Part shown: positions 50,170-60,263 of the stretch, piece after piece
Layout of the letters: every line of letters starts with the position of its first letter
Position numbering within the stretch: position 1 is the stretch's first letter
Source of the DNA: Bacteroidota bacterium
GTDB taxonomy: Bacteria > Bacteroidota > Ignavibacteria > UBA10030 > UBA8401
Assembly (NCBI GenBank): GCA_027622375.1
Contig: JAQCAB010000001.1
Span: 51,317-115,316, forward strand
Length of the DNA: 64,000 nucleotides
Reading direction: 5' to 3'
Translations under genes and position numbers: made by a program
The notes under the pieces: model-generated
Databases searched by the model: none
Seen by the model: the letters and a program-made list of their open reading frames with translations, nothing else
What the model was told of the DNA's origin: nothing

Positions 50170-52254
50170 TTATCTAAAAAATAAATCTCTGTTATCTTCT
50201 ATGTCCGAATTTTCTTTCAACTTAACAAGCCATTCTGAAAGAACTCTTTGTTTTTTCTCGTTTAAAATTTGTTGCGTGAGTGATTCTTTTTGAGAATTAT
50301 ATTTTGTTGTGTCAAATGATGTAGCTGATAATTTTTTTATTAAATAATATCCTCTTGTTCCTTTAACAGGTTCAGGAATTTTATTTATTTGAGAATTTTG
50401 AACTGCTGCTGTAAAATAATAATCTGTTCCGATTGTTGGTATTGAACCAGCTAAATTAAATTCACCGGTTGTTTGAACTTTTATTCGAGAATCTTTATTT
50501 GTTAAAATTGAAAGATCTGATGAATTATTTAATTCTTTCGAAAAATTTTTTGCAATATTTTTTGAAAGTTCAATTTTCTTTTTTTCTTTAATTTTTGGAA
50601 TTAAACTCTCTTTAACTTCATCAAACGCCCTGATACCTTCCTTTTCAGCTTTTGAAACCATTACAACTGCATATCCATCTGAAACAAAATAAACTTCACT
50701 TATTTCACCCTCTTCTTTATCAAAAGCGAATTTACTTATCGCCTCTTGGAAACCGAGACCAGGAATAAATCCACCTTTTTGAAATGGTTGGGATTCCTCA
50801 ACTTTTACACCAATTGATTGAGCAACCTCCTCAAATTTTCCTTTTTTTGCTAAATAAGAAAAATCAGCAGCTTTTTGATAAACTTCATCTTTTGTATTTG
50901 CAGATGGCTGAATTTGAATTAAAATATCAGCCAACTCAACTTCACGATTATCTTTTCCTTCAACTTTAATTACATGAATTCCAAACTCCGTTTTAACTGG
51001 CCCAATTATTTCACCTTTTTTAGATTTAAAAACTGCTTCTTCAAAAGGTTTTACCATTCTTCCTTTGCCGAACCATCCTAATTCACCACCAGATGTTGAT
51101 GCATTTGGCTCTTGCGAAAATTGTTTTGCAAGATCGTTAAAGTCTTCTCCTTTTTTTGCACGCGAAAGTAATTCTTTTGCTAAAGCAATATTTTTAGATT
51201 CATCTCCGGTTAACAATATATGACTTGCCTTAATAAAAGTTTCTGCTCCTTTTCGATCGCGTAATATTTTTATTAAATGCGCTCCATCAACATCAATAAA
51301 TGGGCCAACAATGCTGCCAACTTTTGAATTGAAAACTAATTTTTCTTTTGTTGGAGTAATTGATCCATGTCCAAAAAAATTATATGTGGGTTCAGTTTCA
51401 GTATAAGTTTTTTGGATATCTTTAAAATCAATTCCTGCATCAACTTGTTTTTTAACATTTTCCAAATTTGCAAGAACCTCATTTGTATCATTTTTTGATG
51501 CTTGCGCAGATAATTGAACAAATTTTAAAATTCTTGTTGCTTCTTTTTTGTAATCTTTTTGATTTTCTAGATAAAGATCTCGCAAGTCATTTTCAGAATA
51601 ATTTACTTCGTTATCATTTACAAATAAATTTGGATCAAAAAATGCGTATTCAGCATTGTAAAATGTAGATTGATCATTATATTTTTTTAAAACTTCATTT
51701 GTTGAAACTCGAACTGATGAGCCAACAATACTTTGAACTTTTTCGGCAAGACGTTGTTGTTTTAAAACTTTTTCTACTTCAACCCAAATTTGACGATTTC
51801 GTGGATCATTAATTGCGCTTTCATAAGCTGTGCGATTAAATTGTCCTAGAGAATCTTTAAATTGTTGAACTAAAAATGGTGGTGGATTTTCGCCTCGAAC
51901 CCAATCTACAATTTCTTGATCACTCACAGATAAACCCATTTTATCAATTTCTATATCTAAAAGTGTTTGATTTACAAAATTTGTCCAAACTTGTTCGCGT
52001 AATTGGCGAGTTGTATTTTCATCAGGCTCGCTACCAGATTGTTTTTTATAATTTTCGGAAGTTTGTCGTAACTGTTCTGAAAATTCTGTATAAGTTAATT
52101 TTTTACCTTCAACTACTCCAACTACATCTCTTTGGGAGGAAGACATACCAAAATAATCCATTCCCCAATCAAAAATGATTGTGATGATAAAAACAACAAT
52201 TAACCCAAAAAGAATTACGGGCATGTTGTCCCGCATTCGATTCATAATTCCCAT
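50170..52254 (-). CDS. Peptidylprolyl isomerase, PpiD/SurA type
   Basis: N-terminal TM MPVILFGLIVVFIITIIFDWGMD; SurA_N region; PpiC domain ASHILLTGDESKNIALAKELLSRAKKGEDFNDLAKQFSQEPNASTSGGELGWFGKGRMVKPFEEAVF. Confidence 0.92.
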   Translation of the reverse strand: MGIMNRMRDNMPVILFGLIVVFIITIIFDWGMDYFGMSSSQRDVVGVVEGKKLTYTEFSEQLRQTSENYKKQSGSEPDENTTRQLREQVWTNFVNQTLLDIEIDKMGLSVSDQEIVDWVRGENPPPFLVQQFKDSLGQFNRTAYESAINDPRNRQIWVEVEKVLKQQRLAEKVQSIVGSSVRVSTNEVLKKYNDQSTFYNAEYAFFDPNLFVNDNEVNYSENDLRDLYLENQKDYKKEATRILKFVQLSAQASKNDTNEVLANLENVKKQVDAGIDFKDIQKTYTETEPTYNFFGHGSITPTKEKLVFNSKVGSIVGPFIDVDGAHLIKILRDRKGAETFIKASHILLTGDESKNIALAKELLSRAKKGEDFNDLAKQFSQEPNASTSGGELGWFGKGRMVKPFEEAVFKSKKGEIIGPVKTEFGIHVIKVEGKDNREVELADILIQIQPSANTKDEVYQKAADFSYLAKKGKFEEVAQSIGVKVEESQPFQKGGFIPGLGFQEAISKFAFDKEEGEISEVYFVSDGYAVVMVSKAEKEGIRAFDEVKESLIPKIKEKKKIELSKNIAKNFSKELNNSSDLSILTNKDSRIKVQTTGEFNLAGSIPTIGTDYYFTAAVQNSQINKIPEPVKGTRGYYLIKKLSATSFDTTKYNSQKESLTQQILNEKKQRVLSEWLVKLKENSDIEDNRDLFFR

Positions 52255-52326
52255 TTGAAATTTACTCCTGAGCTGGTTTATTTAAAAAAAGTCAAAAAAT
52301 ATATGTTAAATATGGCGAAAATACAA

Positions 52327-53199
52327 TCAATAATTGCCCCCAACACTTAATTTTGCAGCCAAAAGTGTGTTTTGTAAAAGCATTGCAATTGTAAGTGGAC
52401 CAACTCCCCCGGGAACAGGTGTAATAGCTGATGCTACATTTTTTACATTTTCAAAGTCAACATCGCCAATCAAAATAGATTCGTTTCCTTTTTGAATTCT
52501 ATTTATTCCAACATCGATAACTACTGAACCATTTTTAACCATATTTGCAGTTATAAATTTTGGTTTCCCGATTGCGACAATCAAAATATCTGCTTGCTTT
52601 GTAAAGCTTGCAATATCTTTTGAAGCCGAGTGAACAATTGTTACAATCGCATTTCCATATTCTTTTTGTGAAAGTAAATTTGCGATTGGTCGGCCAACAA
52701 TATTACTTCTGCCGACAACTACAACATGTTTGCCCATTGTTTCAATTTTATATCTTTTTAAGATTTCAAGAATTCCGAGAGCTGTGCATGGAACAAAAGT
52801 TTTTTGTCCCAAAACAAGTTTGCCAACATTAATTGGATTAAAACCATCAACATCTTTTTCTGGAATTACAGATTGTAAAATTTTTTCTTCATTAATATGA
52901 TTTGGTAGCGGAAGCTGAATTAATATTCCATGAATTTTTGCATCGTTATTAAATTTTTCAATTTCAAATAATAAATCATTTTCAGAAATTGTTGAATCAA
53001 ATTTATTTAGCTTTGAATAAAAACCAACTTCTCCACAAGATTTAACTTTACTTTTTACATAATATTCTGATGCGGGAATACTCCCAACTAAAATACAACC
53101 TAAACCAGGAACAAAATTATTTTTAGCAGAAAATATTTTTACTTCCTCTGTGATTTCAGTTTTAATCTGCTCCGAAATTTTTTTGCCGTCAAGAATCAT
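52327..53199 (-). CDS. folD: Bifunctional methylenetetrahydrofolate dehydrogenase/cyclohydrolase
   Basis: ILVGSIPASEYYVKSKVKSCGEVGF, GILIQLPLPNHINEEKIL, DVDGFNPINVGKL, VVVGRSNIVGRPIANLL, ITPVPGGVGPLTIAMLLQNT. Confidence 0.96.
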   Translation of the reverse strand: MILDGKKISEQIKTEITEEVKIFSAKNNFVPGLGCILVGSIPASEYYVKSKVKSCGEVGFYSKLNKFDSTISENDLLFEIEKFNNDAKIHGILIQLPLPNHINEEKILQSVIPEKDVDGFNPINVGKLVLGQKTFVPCTALGILEILKRYKIETMGKHVVVVGRSNIVGRPIANLLSQKEYGNAIVTIVHSASKDIASFTKQADILIVAIGKPKFITANMVKNGSVVIDVGINRIQKGNESILIGDVDFENVKNVASAITPVPGGVGPLTIAMLLQNTLLAAKLSVGGNY

Positions 53200-54005
53200 T
53201 GCGATTTTGAAAACTCCGGAAAAATAATTTGTTCAGTTTGTTTACAGTTACCAGTTTCAATATCAATTCTAAAAACAACTCCGCAAAAGTGAACATCATT
53301 TACTGCGGTTTCATATTTGTATGGAGTTTGTTTTAGAAATCTTTGAATTGCACTATCTTTTCTCATTCCAATTACTGAATCAAAAGGACCAGTCATACCA
53401 GCATCTGTTATATAACCTAATCCAGCTGGTAATATTTTTAAATCGGCAGTTGGAGTGTGCGTATGGGTGCCAATTAAAGCACTCGCTCTTCCATCTAAAT
53501 ACCAACCCATTGCAATTTTTTCAGAAGTTGCTTCGGCATGAAAATCTAAAATAATAATTTTAGTTTCTTCTTTAATTTTTGAAATTGCAAAATCAATATT
53601 TTTAAAGGGATCGTCCAAAGGTTGCATAAAAGTTCTACCTTGAGCGTTTATAACACCAACTTTTATTTTATCCTTTGTTTCAAAAACTCCAAATCCAAAT
53701 CCGGCATTATCTTTTGGATAATTTATCGGCCTTAAAATATTTTTATAGCTACTCAATAATGTTTTTGAATCCCACCTGTCCCAAACATGATTGCCTGTTG
53801 TTATAACATCAACCCCAAGAGAAAAAACTTTTTTTGCATCATCTTCTGTAAGTCCTTTTCCATCTGCCAGGTTTTCGCCATTTGCAATGCAAAAATTAAT
53901 TTTATGTTTTTCTAAAATTCCTTTTAAAAAAGTTTGAACTATTTCAAATCCGGGCGCCCCAACTATATCGCCGATAAAAAGAATATTTAAATTTTTATTA
54001 CTCAA
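53196..54005 (-). CDS. YmdB family metallophosphoesterase
   Basis: ILFIGDIVGAPGFEIV, ANGENLADGKGLTEDDAKKVFSLGVDVITTGNHVWD, DFHAEATSEKIAMGWYLDGRASALIGTHTHTPTAD, DAGMTGPFDSVIGM. Confidence 0.94.
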   Translation of the reverse strand: MSNKNLNILFIGDIVGAPGFEIVQTFLKGILEKHKINFCIANGENLADGKGLTEDDAKKVFSLGVDVITTGNHVWDRWDSKTLLSSYKNILRPINYPKDNAGFGFGVFETKDKIKVGVINAQGRTFMQPLDDPFKNIDFAISKIKEETKIIILDFHAEATSEKIAMGWYLDGRASALIGTHTHTPTADLKILPAGLGYITDAGMTGPFDSVIGMRKDSAIQRFLKQTPYKYETAVNDVHFCGVVFRIDIETGNCKQTEQIIFPEFSKSQ

Positions 54006-54007
54006 TT

Positions 54008-54802
54008 TTATTTTCTAAATGGATTTTTGAGAAGTGATGTTATTGTGTCATCTTTTTCAGTTCTAAATTCAGCCAGTCCATATTCAATTGATTCTGTGTC
54101 TTCAACTTTACGATAACTTCCAAAAATTCTATCCCAAATAGAAAAAATATTTGCAAAGTTCGAATCAGTTTCAATTTGTTTACGCGAGTGATGAACTTTA
54201 TGCATATCTGGAGAAACTATAAATATTTCCAAAAAATTATCAAACCATTTCGGGAATTTTATATTTGCATGTTCAATTTGCGCATTCAAAACTGAAATTG
54301 ATTGATACAACATAACCATCCAAATTTCTGCACCTGCAATTAAAATCCCGAAAAGTAAAAATATTGCTCTTAAAATACTTTCTGCTGGGTGAGCTCTGAG
54401 AGCTGTTGTTGCGTCAACTTTAGTATCAATGTGATGAATTCTGTGCAACTTCCAACCAAATGAAAATGTGTGCATTAATCTATGAATCCAATATGCGCCG
54501 ATCATATCCATCAACATAATTGCAAAAATTGCATGCAACCAAATTGGCAAATCCATTAAATATAAAATTCCAATTTTATTTTGTACAGTCCACTCTGCAG
54601 CTAAAAGTAAAATTGTTGCAAAAGTTAAATTTATTAAAATAGTTGTGAGTGTAAAAAATAAATTTACCGAAGCATGTTTATATTTGTTGTATTGAAAATT
54701 AAATAATGGAATTGCCCCTTCTAATGCCCAACAAAAAACTAAACTAAAAGCCAAAATTATTGTGCGATGGCTTGATGGAATTGTAGTGAAGTATTCAATC
54801 AT
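54008..54802 (-). CDS. Sterol desaturase / fatty acid hydroxylase family protein
   Basis: His clusters HRLMH, HRIHH, HKVHHS in a multi-TM protein. Confidence 0.87.
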   Translation of the reverse strand: MIEYFTTIPSSHRTIILAFSLVFCWALEGAIPLFNFQYNKYKHASVNLFFTLTTILINLTFATILLLAAEWTVQNKIGILYLMDLPIWLHAIFAIMLMDMIGAYWIHRLMHTFSFGWKLHRIHHIDTKVDATTALRAHPAESILRAIFLLFGILIAGAEIWMVMLYQSISVLNAQIEHANIKFPKWFDNFLEIFIVSPDMHKVHHSRKQIETDSNFANIFSIWDRIFGSYRKVEDTESIEYGLAEFRTEKDDTITSLLKNPFRK

Positions 54803-54832
54803 TCACTTAATATAACGAGTTAAATCCCTTTT

Positions 54833-55237
54833 TTACAATTCCAAGTTGATTATTTCAGCTTTATTTAAAATGTATAAGAGTAATAATATTACAACCGAAG
54901 CATAAATCAAAAATTCATTCGAAGAAAAACTTTTATTTAATATTAATATTATGTTTTGAAATTGATTTATTAAAAATTGAATATTATCCCAAAATAACTT
55001 TATAGATAAGTCGCCATTTTTTTGGATTTCATTTGTTTTAAAATTAGAAGCTATTAATAAAATAATTGGAGTTATTAATTGTATTCCAAAAATAATTTTG
55101 AAAAAATTTAGATCATTATTTTTTTTGTGAATAGATGAATCAAATTTAGAAATTATTTTCTGAGATAATTCTTCCGAAACATGATGAACTTTATAATGTT
55201 TTAATATTTTATCAATTTCATTTTCAATATTGTTCAT
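54833..55237 (-). CDS. Small membrane protein, candidate anti-sigma factor
   Basis: 134 aa, soluble N-terminal third then hydrophobic segments; 4-nt overlap with the ECF sigma gene. Confidence 0.5.
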   Translation of the reverse strand: MNNIENEIDKILKHYKVHHVSEELSQKIISKFDSSIHKKNNDLNFFKIIFGIQLITPIILLIASNFKTNEIQKNGDLSIKLFWDNIQFLINQFQNIILILNKSFSSNEFLIYASVVILLLLYILNKAEIINLEL

Positions 55238-55779
55238 TGTAAATCCTGTCTTAAATTTTTTTCTTCTATCATATTGTACAAACTTATTCTTGCTCGGTGT
55301 AAAGTTGTTTTGACATCACTTTCAGAAATATTTAATGTTTGTGAAATTTCTTCAATTGTGAGATCGTTAAAATAAAAAAGGGTCAAAACAATATTTTGTT
55401 TCTCAGAAAGCTCATCAACTAATTTTAATAGCAATTCATTTTTTATAAAATCTTTTTGTTCAGAATCATTTTTAATATTATTCTCAATAAATTCATCAAT
55501 CGGTTCTGTTTTATTTCTTTTACGATTTGCAACATAACTTAAACCTGTTCTATAAGTGATAGTATAAAGCCAAGTTGACACTTTTGAAGTTCCTTTAAAA
55601 GTTGACGAGTAATCATAAATTTTCATAAATACATCTTGCAGAGCTTCTTCTGCATCAAAATTATTTTTGCAAATACTTCGCAATAACGCAAAAGCTTTTG
55701 ATTTATATTTATTAAAAAATTCAATAAACGCATCTTTATCCCCAACTGAAATTTTTTGCAATAACTCTTCATCATTCAT
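55234..55779 (-). CDS. ECF-type RNA polymerase sigma-70 factor
   Basis: FDAEEALQDVFMKIYDYSSTFKGTSKVSTWLYTITYRTGLSYVANRKR...LTIEEISQTLNISESDVKTTLHRARISLY. Confidence 0.95.
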   Translation of the reverse strand: MNDEELLQKISVGDKDAFIEFFNKYKSKAFALLRSICKNNFDAEEALQDVFMKIYDYSSTFKGTSKVSTWLYTITYRTGLSYVANRKRNKTEPIDEFIENNIKNDSEQKDFIKNELLLKLVDELSEKQNIVLTLFYFNDLTIEEISQTLNISESDVKTTLHRARISLYNMIEEKNLRQDLQ

Positions 55780-55789
55780 TTGTTTAATT

Positions 55790-55853
55790 TTAGAGCAATT
55801 TTAAATCAAAAAAGTTACACTTGTAACCTTTTGCGGCTTCATTTTGTCATAAT
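55790..55853. promoter_or_regulatory. Candidate bidirectional ECF promoter: GTTACA-CT-TGTAAC palindrome with flanking -10-like elements
   Basis: 55814-55827 GTTACACTTGTAAC. + strand: TGTAAC-N18-GTCATAAT; - strand: TGTAAC-N18-CTCTAAAAT. Confidence 0.5.
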
Positions 55854-55893
55854 ATGAAAAGATAAAAACATTAACTAAATTAAAGGAGATTTT

Positions 55894-56232
55894 ATGGAAG
55901 ATGTAAGTATTATTGTACCGGTTGGTTTTTTTTTATTGATTGCCTCGATTGCGATTTCAGGGATTTATTTTTCATTTCGTAAAAAAGCGATTTTAGTTGA
56001 AAAAGGATATTCTGCTGATGAAATTGTTAAAATATTAAATCAGCGTAAAAAAACTTCAATTGATTATTTAAAATTTGGGATTATACTTTTTGGTATTGGT
56101 TTGGGATTTTTAATTGGTAGTATTTTAGAGGCAAACACAAAACAAGATTTTTGGTTTCCATCTTGCATAACAATTGGCATCGCAATGGGTTTATTTTTTG
56201 CTTCAAAAGTAAAGCAAAAAAGTGAAGTATAA
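55894..56232 (+). CDS. DUF6249-like small membrane protein
   Basis: 112 aa with three hydrophobic segments, KGYSADEIVKILNQRKK linker; AAAGGAG RBS. Confidence 0.6.
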   Translation: MEDVSIIVPVGFFLLIASIAISGIYFSFRKKAILVEKGYSADEIVKILNQRKKTSIDYLKFGIILFGIGLGFLIGSILEANTKQDFWFPSCITIGIAMGLFFASKVKQKSEV

Positions 56233-56958
56233 ATGATTCTCAAAAAAATATTTATAACTCTATTTTCAATTTTATTTTTTAATGGTTGCCTCTCCCACCA
56301 TTTTGTTATTGACGGAGATGGAAATTATATTTCTTCAACTAAAAAAATTGAAAATTTTACATCGCTTCATGTTTCTGGTGGATTGTCAATTCATATAAGC
56401 GGAACTCAAAAAGAAAATGAAATGACAATTTTTTGTGATGAAAATCTGTCAAAATATATTCGCACTTATGTGGATGGTAGCGAATTGATAATTGATCCTG
56501 AATTTAATATTTATCCTTCAAAACAGATAAAAATAATTTTGCCATTTACACAACTTCAAAATTTAAACTTTTCTGGTGCAGTTAAATTTACTCATGATAG
56601 CTCGATTGTATTTGATTCTAAAAACATTTCACTTGATGTTTCGGGCGCAAATACATTATCATTGCCACTAAATAATAATTTTGCTGATATAGATCTTTCT
56701 GGAGCATCAAAAGTAACATTTACTGGTTTTGTAAAATCGCTACATATTGACGCGAGTGGCGCAAATACTATTGAAGCGAGTGAACTTATTGCAAATAATA
56801 TTTTTATAGATGCTTCGGGCGCAAGTACATTTAGATTAAATGTTTTAGATGAATTAAATTTGAATTTAAGTGGCGCTCATAAAATTTATTATAAAGGCAA
56901 TCCTTCTAAAATAAATCAGGATATTTCAGGCGCTTCAATAATTATAAAATCTGAATAA
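56233..56958 (+). CDS. DUF2807 head-GIN-domain putative lipoprotein
   Basis: Lipobox FFNGC; repeated SGA turns (FSGAVKF, VSGANTL, LSGASKV, ASGANTI, ASGASTF, LSGAHKI, ISGASII). Confidence 0.85.
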   Translation: MILKKIFITLFSILFFNGCLSHHFVIDGDGNYISSTKKIENFTSLHVSGGLSIHISGTQKENEMTIFCDENLSKYIRTYVDGSELIIDPEFNIYPSKQIKIILPFTQLQNLNFSGAVKFTHDSSIVFDSKNISLDVSGANTLSLPLNNNFADIDLSGASKVTFTGFVKSLHIDASGANTIEASELIANNIFIDASGASTFRLNVLDELNLNLSGAHKIYYKGNPSKINQDISGASIIIKSE

Positions 56959-57011
56959 TTTTTCCTTCCAAATTTTCCAATTTTAATATTATATTCAAAA
57001 AAGGAAAATCT

Positions 57012-59102
57012 ATGAAAACCATTTTACTATTATTATTAATTATGCTCATAAGTATATCAAATTCTCAAAATATAAAACCACCAGTTGCAAAAATTATTCC
57101 GAAAACCACAGAGCTTCATGGTCAAAAATTAGTAGATAATTATTTCTGGCTGCGAGAAAAACAAAATCCAGATGTTAAATCTTATTTAGATGAAGAAAAT
57201 GTTTATACAGAACAATTTTCAAAAAATTTCCAGCCACTTGCAGATAAAATTTATGATGAGGTTTTAAAACGCTGGAAACAAACTGATCTATCAGTTCCAT
57301 ATTTTTATAAAGGATATTGGTATTACACAAAAACTGAAGAAGGAAAACAATATCCATTTTATGTTCGCAAAAAAAGTAATATGGATTCTGCCGAAGAATT
57401 AATTTTAAATCAAAATGAGTTGGCAAAAACATTTAAATTTTTAGGGCTCGGTACATTCTCGGTAAGTGAGGATGGTGGATTTTTGGCTTACTCGCTCGAT
57501 ACAACTGGATTCAGAGATTATTATTTATATATAAAAAACCTAAAAACAGGAGAAATTTTAACTGATTATGTCGGTAGAGTTTCTGGTGTTGTTTGGGCCA
57601 ACGATAACAAAACAATTTATTACACAACACAAGATCACGCTAAACGTACTTTTAGATTATTTCGTCACATTTTAGGTAGTAAAAATGATGAGCTCCTTTT
57701 TGAAGAAAAAGATGAACTTTACAATGTTAATGTTGGTAAATCAAGTGACGATAAATTTATTTTTCTTACAACTGCAAGCTCAAATACAACTGAAGTTTAT
57801 TTTTTAAATGCAAAAAATTCTACTTCAAAGTTAAATTTACTTTATTCAAAAAAAGAAGATCACGAATATTATGTTGATCATCGTGATGGATTGTTTTATA
57901 TAATCACAAATGATAATGCAAAAAATTTTAAAGTTGTAACAGTTTCTGCAAATTCATTTGCAAAAGAAAACTGGAAAGATTTTATCCCAGCACGAAAAGG
58001 AATTAAAGTTGAAGGTTTACGTTTGTTTAAAAACTACGCTGCTGTTACTGAGCGAGTAAATGGATTAAATATAATTCGCATTTACAATTTTAATACAAAC
58101 AATTTCATAAATATTCCTGTAAACGAGCAAGTATATTCCACAAATATTTCTGTTAATCGTGATTTTGATGCAACTACACTTCGTTACAGTTATCAATCAC
58201 TTGTAACTCCGCAATCAATTTTTGAATATAATTTTCTGAATGGCGAAATTAAATTATTAAAACAAAATGAAGTTCTCGGTGGTTACGATCCATCATCCTA
58301 TAAAAGCGAACGGATAATGGTAAAAGCTCGAGATGGAGTTGAAGTTCCTGTTTCGCTCGTTTATAAAAAAGGAACAAAAATTGATGGCACTGCACCAATG
58401 TTGCTTTATGGATATGGTTCATACGGGATTCCACTTACAATTAGTTTTAGTTTAGGCAGATTAAGTTTGCTCGATCGTGGAGTGATTTATGCGCAGGCAC
58501 ATATTCGCGGTGGAAGTGATTTGGGAGAAGAGTGGCACGATGATGGAAAAATGATGAAAAAGAAAAATACTTTTTTTGATTTTATTGATTGTGCCGATTA
58601 TTTAGTTAATAATAAATATACAACGCGAGAAAAACTTTCAATTGAAGGTGGAAGCGCTGGTGGATTATTAATTGGTGCAGTTTTAAATATTAGGCCCGAT
58701 CTTTGTAAAGCTGCACATTTGGCTGTCCCTTTTGTTGATGTTATAAATACAATGTTGGATGAAAATCTTCCACTTACAGTTGGAGAATTTTTAGAATGGG
58801 GAAATCCAAAAAAGAAAAATGAATACGATTATATTACAACTTATTGCCCATATACAAATTTGCAAAAAACAAATTATCCGGATATACTTATAACCACATC
58901 ATTTAACGATAGCCAAGTAATGTATTGGGAGCCGGCAAAATATACTGCAAAGTTACGCACACTTTTACCAAACGATAATTTACTTTTGCTTAAAACAAAT
59001 ATGGCAGGTGGCCACGGCGGTTCATCCGGCAGGTACGATGTAATTAAAGAACAAGCTTACGCGTACGCTTTTTTACTTAACCAAATTGGGGTGAGTAAAT
59101 AA
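57012..59102 (+). CDS. Prolyl oligopeptidase family serine peptidase (S9A)
   Basis: DNYFWLREKQNPDVKSYLDEEN, YAQAHIRGGSDLGEEWHDDGKMMKKKNTFFDFIDCADYL, SIEGGSAGGLLIGAVLN, AGGHGGSSGRYD. Confidence 0.95.
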   Translation: MKTILLLLLIMLISISNSQNIKPPVAKIIPKTTELHGQKLVDNYFWLREKQNPDVKSYLDEENVYTEQFSKNFQPLADKIYDEVLKRWKQTDLSVPYFYKGYWYYTKTEEGKQYPFYVRKKSNMDSAEELILNQNELAKTFKFLGLGTFSVSEDGGFLAYSLDTTGFRDYYLYIKNLKTGEILTDYVGRVSGVVWANDNKTIYYTTQDHAKRTFRLFRHILGSKNDELLFEEKDELYNVNVGKSSDDKFIFLTTASSNTTEVYFLNAKNSTSKLNLLYSKKEDHEYYVDHRDGLFYIITNDNAKNFKVVTVSANSFAKENWKDFIPARKGIKVEGLRLFKNYAAVTERVNGLNIIRIYNFNTNNFINIPVNEQVYSTNISVNRDFDATTLRYSYQSLVTPQSIFEYNFLNGEIKLLKQNEVLGGYDPSSYKSERIMVKARDGVEVPVSLVYKKGTKIDGTAPMLLYGYGSYGIPLTISFSLGRLSLLDRGVIYAQAHIRGGSDLGEEWHDDGKMMKKKNTFFDFIDCADYLVNNKYTTREKLSIEGGSAGGLLIGAVLNIRPDLCKAAHLAVPFVDVINTMLDENLPLTVGEFLEWGNPKKKNEYDYITTYCPYTNLQKTNYPDILITTSFNDSQVMYWEPAKYTAKLRTLLPNDNLLLLKTNMAGGHGGSSGRYDVIKEQAYAYAFLLNQIGVSK

Positions 59103-59129
59103 TTTAGATTGTAAAATATAAAACGCTTT

Positions 59130-60260
59130 TTAGTTTTCCGGTTGGAATTTTGCTACTTCTTCAACTATACAATCTACAATTTCAGATTCTTTGAGTCGTT
59201 TTATAACTACCCCTTTTCGATATAAAATTCCAACACCTTTTCCTGCGGCAATTCCAATATCGGCATCGCTTGCTTCACCGGGACCATTTACTATGCAGCC
59301 AAGCACAGCAATTTTTACCGGCTTTTTTACCCCTTCTAATCTTTTTTCAAGCTCATTCATAATTCCGAATAAATCAATTTCAAGCCGGCCGCAAGTTGGG
59401 CATGCAATTAATTCTACATTCCTTGATGCAAGTGATAATGAACGCAAAATTTCTTTTCCAACTTCAACTTCTTTTATTGGATCATCTGTTAATGAAACTC
59501 TAATTGTATCTCCAATTCCTTCGGCAAGTAAAGTCCCAATCCCGATTGCAGATTTTATTGTTCCAACTCTTGTTAATCCAGCTTCAGTAACACCTAAATG
59601 AAGTGGAATATCAGTTCTTTCGGCAACTAAACGATAAGCTTCAATCATTAATCTTACATCGGTTGATTTGACCGAAATAATTACATCTCTAAAATTAAAC
59701 TCATCGCAAATTTCAACATGTCGCATCGCGCTCTCAAATAATGCTTCGGCTGTTGGATATCCATATTTATTTAAAATATCTTCTTCAAGTGATCCGCTAT
59801 TTACACCAATTCTGATTGGAATATTTTTTTCTTTTGCAGCTGTTAAAACCTGACGAATGCGATCTTTTGAACCGATATTACCCGGATTAATTCTGACTTT
59901 TGCAACACCGGCTTCAATTGATTGTAAAGCAAAAATATGATTGAAGTGAATATCTGCAACAATAGGTACTGGCGATTGACGAACAATTTCCTTCATCGCT
60001 TCGGCAGCTTCTTTATCATTTACAGTTACACGAACAATATCAACTCCGGCCTCTGCAGCGATTTTAATTTGCGCAACAGTTGCATTAACATCATCGGTTT
60101 TAGTTTTGGTCATTGTTTGGACCGATATTGGCGCGCCTCCACCAACTTTTATATTGCCGATTAAAACTTGCCTAGTTCCTCTTCTTACACCAACTTTGTA
60201 AGTTTTATGCTGAGAACCGTTTGTTAAATCTGTTTGAATAACTGGTAATATTGAATCCAT
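59130..60260 (-). CDS. ispG: (E)-4-hydroxy-3-methylbut-2-enyl-diphosphate synthase
   Basis: RRGTRQVLIGNIKVGGGAPISVQTMTKTKT, VADIHFNHIFALQSIEAGVAKVRINPGNIG, CPTCGRLEIDL, VAVLGCIVNGPGEASDADIGIA-type C-terminus. Confidence 0.96.
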   Translation of the reverse strand: MDSILPVIQTDLTNGSQHKTYKVGVRRGTRQVLIGNIKVGGGAPISVQTMTKTKTDDVNATVAQIKIAAEAGVDIVRVTVNDKEAAEAMKEIVRQSPVPIVADIHFNHIFALQSIEAGVAKVRINPGNIGSKDRIRQVLTAAKEKNIPIRIGVNSGSLEEDILNKYGYPTAEALFESAMRHVEICDEFNFRDVIISVKSTDVRLMIEAYRLVAERTDIPLHLGVTEAGLTRVGTIKSAIGIGTLLAEGIGDTIRVSLTDDPIKEVEVGKEILRSLSLASRNVELIACPTCGRLEIDLFGIMNELEKRLEGVKKPVKIAVLGCIVNGPGEASDADIGIAAGKGVGILYRKGVVIKRLKESEIVDCIVEEVAKFQPEN

Positions 60261-60263
60261 ATT

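Noticed and set aside
59191-59601. 136-aa + strand ORF
   Set aside because: Antisense to ispG; no recognisable motifs.
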